NCBI RefSeq assembly: GCF_000003815.2
Contig: NC_049995.1
Span: 3,964,330 to 4,028,329 of the forward strand
DNA from: Branchiostoma floridae
Taxonomy: Eukaryota > Chordata > Leptocardii > Amphioxiformes > Branchiostomatidae
Reading direction: 5' to 3'
Length of the DNA stretch: 64,000 nucleotides
Below the pieces are notes generated by a model, which was given only the letters and a program-made list of their open reading frames with translations, made no database searches and had not been told where the DNA came from. Shown here in pieces: positions 57,934 to 64,000 of this stretch. The first letter of the stretch is position 1, and each line of letters starts with the position of its first letter. The position numbers were made by a program, and so were the translations under genes.

Positions 57934-58456
57934 AGGGGCATTCCACTCCACACGGAGTGTTATTTTCCGATACATATTCATTTTAGGAAGTGATAACTGC
58001 ATACTACTTCACGTTATACGATAAAGTAACCAGTTGCTCCACATGCCTCAAAAGCATTCAGTCTTCTACTAAACTCCCCAAGTACCCTCTAATTGAATTA
58101 ATCCTATGGCTGAATACAATGCAAAACTTTTAGGTAAGGTTACAAAACTGATTTCAGGTTCGCTAAGAAATCTCGTCTTGTTCTTGTATTCTTTGCTATC
58201 TTATGAGCAATTTACCTTCTCGGTGTGCTTAGCGCACTTCATTTATTCCAAAAATAGGTACGATAAACAAAGTGTCTATGCATGTAGGGAATGCAGGGTA
58301 GGGTCTGCATGGGTTTAGTGAGTGTCATTATTATTTTATAAAACACACATCACGTAATTCATCCCAAGGTGAATTCCACAAAATTCGGCTGATTATGTAT
58401 TCATTGACACATTATCTATTGGAAAACAAGACTCCCTTCTGAAGTGGAATGCCCCT
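57934..58456. mobile_element. Kolobok/T2-type MITE (523 bp, TTAA TSD)
   Basis: TTAA flanks both ends (57930-57933 and 58457-58460). The termini AGGGGCATTCCACTCCA and AGGGGCATTCCACTTCA (right end complemented) differ at one of 17 bases. TTAA with AGG-type ends is the signature of T2 MITEs and Kolobok transposons; piggyBac also targets TTAA but has CCC-type ends. The interior codes for nothing identifiable. Confidence 0.88.
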
Positions 58457-58459
58457 TTA

Positions 58460-59028
58460 AGGCTCTATTCAATTTAATTTTACTTTCATCCCTCCTTTTT
58501 AAGGTCTATGGCAAGAAACCTGATGTTATCATGGATTTTTGTGACTACGAGCAACAACAATCTTCTTAAGCACAGATTAACAGTCTCGAGAAACACCGAA
58601 GACAGGTTGACAACTTGTGTTCTCAACATTCCCGAAACCCCGTGGGAAAAACAAGAAAAACACCTCGGACCACGTTCTCTCGATTTTTCAAAAATTCAAG
58701 ATCTTGCAAACCAAAAAACAACTTCAACGTTTCCCTAGAAGACTAGAAAGTCATCAGGAAGTTGAAACAATGTTAGGGATTGGATGGACATCTAGGAAAA
58801 GTTAAATCTGGACTTACCAAGTTTGACAGTTGTTGTTGGGAAGGTCAGAAGTCTTGAACTGCCCGCGCCGCGAGTCTGGACATATGGGAAGGTACGGGGA
58901 TCAACCGTTACTGCTGGTGGTAGGGAGGATGTAGCTGATCAATGATGTCTGAGGGGAGGAAGGCCATCTTAAATCAAATTTATGGATGACATCACGACCC
59001 ATCACTTTTCGTCCGTTTCAAGAAAAGT
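58460..59028. other. No gene recognised
   Basis: A 76-codon + frame (58508-58738) has no motif. No exon is called. Confidence 0.4.
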
Positions 59029-59115
59029 TTATTTATTAGGATTCTCCACACTGGAGGGTATGGCGGAACAGGTGTCAAAATAAAAGACACCTTTTCGAAG
59101 CCGCCATAAAGTTCG
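59028..59115 (-). repeat. SINE fragment, relative of 46990-47350
   Basis: tttatttattaggattctcc, gagggtatggcgg and gaagccgccata match the 3' part of the SINE at 47 kb. Confidence 0.6.
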
Positions 59116-59504
59116 TGACCATACCACAGAATGTACAAAGAAGCTACAAAATTAGGAAATATATGTTGTAAATTGTAACGGAATGTTGGAAATCGGATGA
59201 TGAGCGAAGTCTATCAAAGTCAAAAAGAAGAGTGTGAAAGAACAAAGATAAATGATAATGATAAGATCTTGTTGCTCGGTATCATGTTCTGTGTGATCGA
59301 TCACTCACTTGTTCATCCGTCTTGACAACTTACCGCTTAGATTTCATAATGAAGGCAACTTTTTTTAATGCTCTCCGTATGTTCACACGTTCGCATACCA
59401 TGAGTCCAGTGATGCCCTCTAGCGTGCCTAGAGGACGTAATCTATATCATCAAATCAGTATGACATCATCAAAATCATCTTTGTAGATTTAGGACCAACT
59501 TACT

Positions 59505-60013
59505 GGTGGTGATCGAGCGCCGCAGGCGCGAGACTCACGCCGAAGGCGTGAGCTTCCTAGGGGGGTCCGGGGGCATGCTCCCCCGGAATATTTTTAAAAT
59601 ATTGACCCTCTGAAACCCCATTTCCTGCATCTTGACGGGCAAAATTTGCTGGCTAAGTTTAAATCTTTTAATGGAATTTCTATCAAAATACACAAGGCTT
59701 TTGGCATAAGTCTTTGAGTCATTTATTTTCATCATGTCTGACACCAAAGGCGCGAGGCGTCGCAATGGACTGAATGGAGGTCCGGGGAAATTTTGAAATC
59801 TGGACCCTCTGAAAAGCCATTTCCTGCACTTTCTTGGGCAAATTTTGCTGATAGACTCACTAAGATTGAATGAAATGTCTATAAGTAAAAAATGGAAATC
59901 AGTCATGCCTTTGAAAAAAATTCTTGGACATGAAAAAGTGGACCTTCATGCATGAAAAAGCGGACCTTTTCAGCGTGTGGGGGGGTTCTTCCGAACCCCC
60001 CCTGGCTACGGGC
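59505..60013 (-). repeat. Hairpin-rich repeat module (copy 2) and its tail
   Basis: Carries CTCACGCC-GAA-GGCGTGAG, GCGCCGCAGGCGC and a ccgggggcatgctcccccgg-like palindrome. Then a gggcaaaatttgctg-bearing block occurs twice (about 59638 and 59838), followed by gaaaaagtggacc / gaaaaagcggacc and a final ggggggttcttccgaaccccccc hairpin with ggctacggg. The outer end reads CCCGTAGCCAGGGGGGG outward. The minus frame 59535-59906 lies entirely in the repeat. Confidence 0.65.
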
Positions 60014-60204
60014 ATGTATGCCACACTAAACTTTTAACTCCTGACAAAGTCCACTATTACTACTGGTATTCGGCCAGGCCGGAGTCTGGTAGAGACTATT
60101 TGTTCCGTATCACTCTGGCTCAGACACTGCTGGGATTTCATCCTGACGCGAAGTTTACCGACGCACCCATGTCCGGACTGTTATGTTTACAACTAAGGAA
60201 TTAA
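60014..60204 (+). other. Exon-like open segment, unidentified
   Basis: After the repeat end the + frame stays open for about 62 codons with a tyrosine-rich start (Y-Y-Y-W-Y) and L-A-Q-T-L-L-G-F-H-P-D-A-K. The composition looks more protein-like than most frames here. No start codon belongs to it alone, no splice acceptor is convincing and no family is recognised. A fragment of a transposon protein or an orphan exon is possible. Confidence 0.2.
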
Positions 60205-60499
60205 CCTCAACATGGGAAAAACAAACAACAGTCTGGACAAAGTCAAATTACATAAAGATTAACCTCAACGCGTACCTGGAAAGTTTTTCTTGTATGGACT
60301 TTTCTGTTTGTTTAGAAAGCGACGTCTTTTGTGCGAGAAAACGCCGATACAGTGAACTTTCGCGAGCTAACATTTGCAAAAGCGCCACAATGCGATTTAA
60401 GTTTACACTACAGTTGATTAGACATCGTAGATATTTTGGTCAATGGTTATTACTAATAGGCAGTTCATAGAAGTTATGGTTTGTGTCTTTTTGTCGTGT

Positions 60500-60740
60500 G
60501 TAGTTGCATAAGAAATCAGCACGAAAAACACAAGCTAAGTTGGCAAAAGAAAAGAAAAGAACGCAGGAAGCGATCTTTAAATTCCCCTTTATGAAAAAGA
60601 GTAACAGCTGCTCGATTCCTCTTACAAGAAAGTACAAAATGTACAGTCCCGATTCCATATGCCCTGCCGAGAGTAGAGACCTCCCCGCCATGCGCGCAGT
60701 ACCTTTGATGACGTCATGGTTGTTACACGCCTCATCGTAA
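60500..60740 (+). promoter_or_regulatory. Exon-like basic frame and TGACGTCA site
   Basis: A + frame from an acceptor-like tgtgtag (about 60510) encodes a lysine/arginine-rich stretch (K-K-S-A-R-K-T-Q-A-K). Near its end tgatgacgtcatgg (60706-60719) is a perfect CRE palindrome in moderately CpG-rich DNA. Neither a gene nor its strand can be fixed. Confidence 0.2.
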
Positions 60741-60813
60741 AATGATTTGCGATGTTCACTAAAACTTGATAATGATTCTCAGTATCCGACCTTGGATAAA
60801 AATATCGAATTAT

Positions 60814-60854
60814 AACGATTCCGTTTAACTATTGAATAGTTAAACGGAATCGTT
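60814..60854. repeat. Perfect 20 bp palindrome with 1 nt spacer
   Basis: 60814-60833 and 60835-60854 are exact reverse complements around a single G. The AT-rich arms contain ccgtttaacta. The length is far beyond chance for one window. It could be the remnant of two abutting TIR ends. Confidence 0.95.
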
Positions 60855-61421
60855 AAATCTTTACCACTACTTATTATTTTCTTCAGAGTCTATCAGACTC
60901 ACTCACGGCCAAAGTATTTCCTGTACAATCTTCAAGCAGATGTTGGTAGGTTTATGTGTTGGAAATCTGGCTCAATCAAAATATTCCCTTCGAAGTTCCA
61001 ACATTTTACTTTACCGGAGGACTCTTGTATATAATGTTATTGCTTTATCATGGTGACTTTGTAAGAATTTTTACTGACCATGCCAAATACTAAACACATT
61101 GTGGCACTGGTACCGATGGCGTTTGGTATGAAAACATCGTCCGATGATTTATTTTACGTGTTTGTGCGGTTGTGAAACCACACGCTACTGGCGCGGCGCC
61201 CTTTGGTTGTTTTTGACTTGTAAGTGAAGTTGTAACCAAAGTTCCAATTAATTAGTGCCGACTCGTGACACACTCCGTAAGCAGACGTACGTTCCCACGA
61301 AGACTGCACGAACTCCAAGCGAAAATATCAAAACTTCTCCACGCGTTTACTCGTATTCTCTTTGTATGTCAATAAATTCCTCTCAAGTTCCGTTTCACGG
61401 GTTGTTTGATCGGTTGAACCT

Positions 61422-61521
61422 NNNNNNNNNNNNNNNNNNNNNNNNNNNNNNNNNNNNNNNNNNNNNNNNNNNNNNNNNNNNNNNNNNNNNNNNNNNNNNN
61501 NNNNNNNNNNNNNNNNNNNNN
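61422..61521. other. Assembly gap of 100 N
   Basis: Exactly 100 undetermined bases, again a likely placeholder. A long palindrome starts 19 bp to its right. Confidence 0.99.
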
Positions 61522-61540
61522 AGTGACATAAGCTGGGGAA

Positions 61541-61608
61541 GGAGTTTTAGCCGCCGGCAGTGGAGTAAAATTGGCCAATTTTACTCCACTGCCGGCGGCT
61601 AAAGCTCC
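61541..61608. repeat. 34 bp-arm palindrome without spacer
   Basis: Arms 61541-61574 and 61575-61608 are reverse complements at 33 of 34 positions (one G/A difference near the outer end). The centre is ttggccaa and each arm contains gccgccggcagtggag. Confidence 0.95.
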
Positions 61609-61819
61609 TTTAATACTAGCCAAAATCAATCATTGTAACAGCTATTGTGCACACTTTATAGTTAGATATTCCAATATTTTCTATTTATATATGACTTCCC
61701 TGTCTTCTACATCAAGGCGCCTTTCTCACGCCGATATAACGACGGATTTGATTGGTTTACGCAGGCAGTTGTGATGAACAAACTTGATAAGTTTGCAAAA
61801 GGAAGTTTCATTCGTTCTC

Positions 61820-61882
61820 TTTCGCGCCAATTCTTTCACCTTTGACCTCAATTTGCATATCGGGGCGTGCCTGGCAACCAAT
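61820..61882. promoter_or_regulatory. Cluster of E2F, octamer, X-box and CCAAT motifs
   Basis: Within about 60 bp lie TTTCGCGCC (61820-61828, E2F-like), ATTTGCAT (61851-61858, octamer), GTGCCTGGCAAC (61867-61878, RFX X-box-like) and CCAAT (61878-61882). The density suggests a promoter or proximal enhancer. It is about 450 bp upstream of the THEG-like gene and may act on it or on a divergent transcript. Confidence 0.4.
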
Positions 61883-62264
61883 CACGTTGTTGTACTCAGT
61901 CCCATCAATGTACAATGAAAACCACACACATTTTCCCAATAGATAAAAGTATAACTTATGTTATAGGCGTATACAGACTGAAATACAAAGAAGCGTTTGA
62001 AAGGATCAAAAACAAAATGAGTTTATGCTTGTTTCCTCAATTTTTGTCACGAATTTTGGTTTTCATCCAAAGTTTGGGAGCCCAATAAAAGTAACTACCC
62101 CATAAATTCATCCTAGTTAAATTTTCAATTTTCTCTGTACAAATTGATTAACAAAAACGCTTTTCATCAATTGATTTGATGAGATTCTATTTGTTTTAGT
62201 GAGATTTGTCCCAAACGCGTTCTGTTTTACTCTTCGGGGTACGTTGCGTGTGGCGGCGGTGAGC

Positions 62265-62288
62265 GTACCTAGCAACGGCCCTAGCAAC
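62265..62288 (+). promoter_or_regulatory. RFX X-box and second half-site
   Basis: GTACCTAGCAAC (62265-62276) matches the X-box bound by RFX factors, the master regulators of ciliary genes. ctagcaac at 62281-62288 repeats the right half-site. The site lies about 60 bp before the start codon at 62335, the usual place for ciliary X-boxes. Confidence 0.6.
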
Positions 62289-62334
62289 GTGTTAGTATAA
62301 CAAAGGGCGTGTGTTCATTGATTGAGATTGCAAC

Positions 62335-62667
62335 ATGGCTACAGAAGGTGAGCACCTTACCGATTTACACAGCTGATTTTTCAAGGACTTTTACAAAATC
62401 ATTATCGCTTGTTGGGCATTTAGACGGGCAACTTAAGATTTAGCAATCCGTGAAGCATTTGTAGTCGTAATTAGGTGCAAATCTAGACAAATAGGAGAGA
62501 AATTCTGACGCAAAAGTGTTGTTCTATGTATAGGAATGCACAGACCGGAAATGTTTGTACTTTTCTTAACTGTTTAACGTTTTGAATGTGTTTTTTTCAG
62601 TGCAAGTTTCGCGGATAGACCTGCTGTCAAGACCTAAACCGATCCCACCGGGGCATATAGAAGACAG
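62335..62667 (+). CDS. THEG/SPMAP2-like sperm or ciliary microtubule protein, exons 1-2 (partial)
   Basis: Exon 1 (62335-62347) reads ATGGCTACAGAAG and is followed by the donor GTGAGC. Exon 2 (62601-62667) follows a poly-T tract and CAG acceptor and ends at the donor GTAAGG. Joined, they give 26 codons plus two bases in one frame: M-A-T-E-V-Q-V, then S-R-I-D-L-L-S-R-P-K-P, then P-P-G-H-I-E-D-R. The S-R-x-x-x-L-x-x-P-K-x pattern followed by an E-D-R is what I recall of the testicular haploid expressed (THEG) repeat, found in sperm-flagellum and axonemal microtubule-associated proteins. The gene must continue past 62.67 kb; no third exon was recognised before the window ends. The RFX X-box upstream supports a ciliary role. 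The splice structure is strong; the family assignment rests on one repeat and is tentative. Confidence 0.6.
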
Positions 62668-63645
62668 GTAAGGTTTGCCTTGCAACAACTTTCGTGTTTT
62701 GCCACAATAACAACTTGTAACATTATGACAACACTAAGCGACCATTGTTGCGTCAAAATGCACCGAACCACAAAAGGTAGACCCAAAACTCATTTTTCCT
62801 TCTCGAAAACATAGTTGTTGGCGATTCTATTTGAGACAGTAGGAACTATAGATAAGAACATGTGCCAGTTCTTGCTAAGAGTACACATCTGCATTGTTGT
62901 TACCTGAATTAACTGCTAAGAAACAATACAATCCAACAATTAATTCGCCATTCATATTCATCATCTGTCACTAAAGATTTCTTTTCATGCCGTTTAAAGA
63001 TATTGTTGGCTTAAACAGAGCGATTTTATGTCAGTCTTATCTAAGTAATAAAGGCTGCGACATTTTGAACTCGGGAAAGGCATTAAAAATTAATACCAAC
63101 ATTACATAAAACCCTAGGTTGTAAAAGATCAAGGGTTTAGGGCTTGAGTCCCATGAGATTTTGCTCACTTTGAAGTTTACTGTGTGCAGAGATTTTGAGA
63201 CACCGTAAAAATGTTGATGCGCTTTCTCTTCGCTTCTTTGAGTGGCTGTCCTAAAACTCAGACGACAGCGTACCATCAATGCTTTAACCAATTACTAGGC
63301 AACTGATGACCCTACCCTGTTGTTAACGGTCCTTGATATAGTTTGTATAGCGCGAGAAAATTGCAAGGAATGTTTTTTGATGGGATATAAAAACACCATT
63401 CAAACAGGACAGCATCGTTTAATAGATACCATTCGGCCCTACAGCCATGATACAGCAGAAACAGCAAGTTGAACTATGAACTAAAGCCAGCAGCAGTGTT
63501 AATTAAGTAGGGTAAGAAAGCTGAAGAGGTTTCTTTTTTAAAATCTTTGAGGAGGCCAAAGTTTGTTTGCTAAGTCTGCTCCCCCACCGCGACGTAACGT
63601 TCCCCTAAACTCATCAAGCACAGGACGTTCCTTCACTTTTGTGGT
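62668..63645 (+). other. Presumed intron, nothing further recognised
   Basis: Follows the exon 2 donor. AT-rich, no further THEG-like repeat or splice-bounded frame was seen. The 84-codon minus frame 63037-63291 has no motif. Confidence 0.45.
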
Positions 63646-63649
63646 GGTA

Positions 63650-63830
63650 TTATTTTGCAGTAGAATGGGAAAGGAGGTTTTGGCAGTGTTTTAAGTTTGC
63701 ACCTGAAACAATTATGGTGGTGATACAATGGAAATGCATTCATGGTGGAGAGTTCAATGCAAAAAACTGCAAAAAATGAAATATCGGCATTTCGTTACTG
63801 CAAAGATTTTGGAAATTTACAGTACCAGTT
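63650..63830 (+). repeat. Dispersed MITE-family copy ending in TTTACAGTA
   Basis: gggaaaggaggttttgg, agtgttttaagtttgc, gaaacaattatggtgg and a final ggaaatttacagta match 15250-15487 and its relatives. It lies in the presumed intron of the THEG-like gene. Confidence 0.65.
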
Positions 63831-64000
63831 GGTCCCTTCAAGTGTTTGAAAGGCAAAGAACAAGCTTCATATCAAACTTAAGTTGACAATCGTAAATGTT
63901 AAGCTAGTACAGATTATTCTAGAAGAATGCGGGAGTTGGGTTGGAATAGTATCAGTATCCGCACATACTTCTATGCTCGCAAAACTTGCCAAATCATATG

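Noticed and set aside
58106-58318. 70-codon + frame inside the TTAA MITE as a transposase remnant
   Set aside because: No DDE-type or other transposase motif and too short; likely chance.

Overview
The window looks like non-genic, transposon-rich chromosomal DNA of an invertebrate chordate, most probably a lancelet (Branchiostoma). This is an inference from four things. No long open reading frame is present. Introns are bounded by GT/AG. Many tRNA-derived SINEs, short TIR elements and 150-320 bp tandem arrays occur, of kinds I associate with amphioxus. Two runs of exactly 100 N mark scaffold gaps. Nothing suggests bacterial or viral gene organisation.

Genes. The best-supported gene starts at the right edge on the + strand. 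Exon 1 (62335-62347) and exon 2 (62601-62667) splice cleanly and encode the N-terminus of a THEG/SPMAP2-like sperm or ciliary microtubule protein. An RFX X-box lies about 60 bp upstream, which fits a ciliary gene. Two minus-strand promoter and first-exon candidates carry an ATGGCGGAC start context: 51577-51588, a TISU-like start with a CRE about 20 bp upstream and a splice donor after four codons, and a weaker one near 36069. A third GC-rich promoter-like segment lies at 20.5-20.8 kb, beside tandemly duplicated donor-bearing segments. Everything else coding-like is retrotransposon debris.

Layout. 1-8 kb: tRNA-SINEs, a 318 bp TIR element with 6 bp target duplications, a 5'-truncated LINE with a single in-frame stop, a mariner-like MITE and a further TIR element. 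8.4-12.2 kb: an unusual block of tandem units rich in CTTTCCG/CGGAAAG, with perfect 20 bp hairpins at the centre of about 300 bp units. 13-17 kb: MITEs (one with TA, one with TAA target duplications), SINEs and the first gap, which is flanked by an inverted repeat. 20-23.3 kb: duplicated segment, then a 1.79 kb hAT-like element with 16 bp perfect TIRs and an 8 bp TSD. 25-30.4 kb: four distinct tandem arrays. 35-36.4 kb: a CpG-rich segment between inverted copies of a SINE head. 39-48.9 kb: TIR elements, a GC-rich minisatellite interrupted by a SINE, and a CR1/L2-like LINE 3' end. 51-54.2 kb: TISU promoter candidate, then a tandem array carrying a 356 bp MITE whose empty site can be read from neighbouring units. 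55.6-60 kb: paired TIR elements, a tandem array with an expanded (GAGT)n, a T2/Kolobok-type TTAA MITE and a hairpin-rich repeat. 60-64 kb: palindromes, the second gap and the THEG-like gene.

All calls come from reading the sequence; no searches were run. Exons with low-complexity or short coding parts could easily have been missed.
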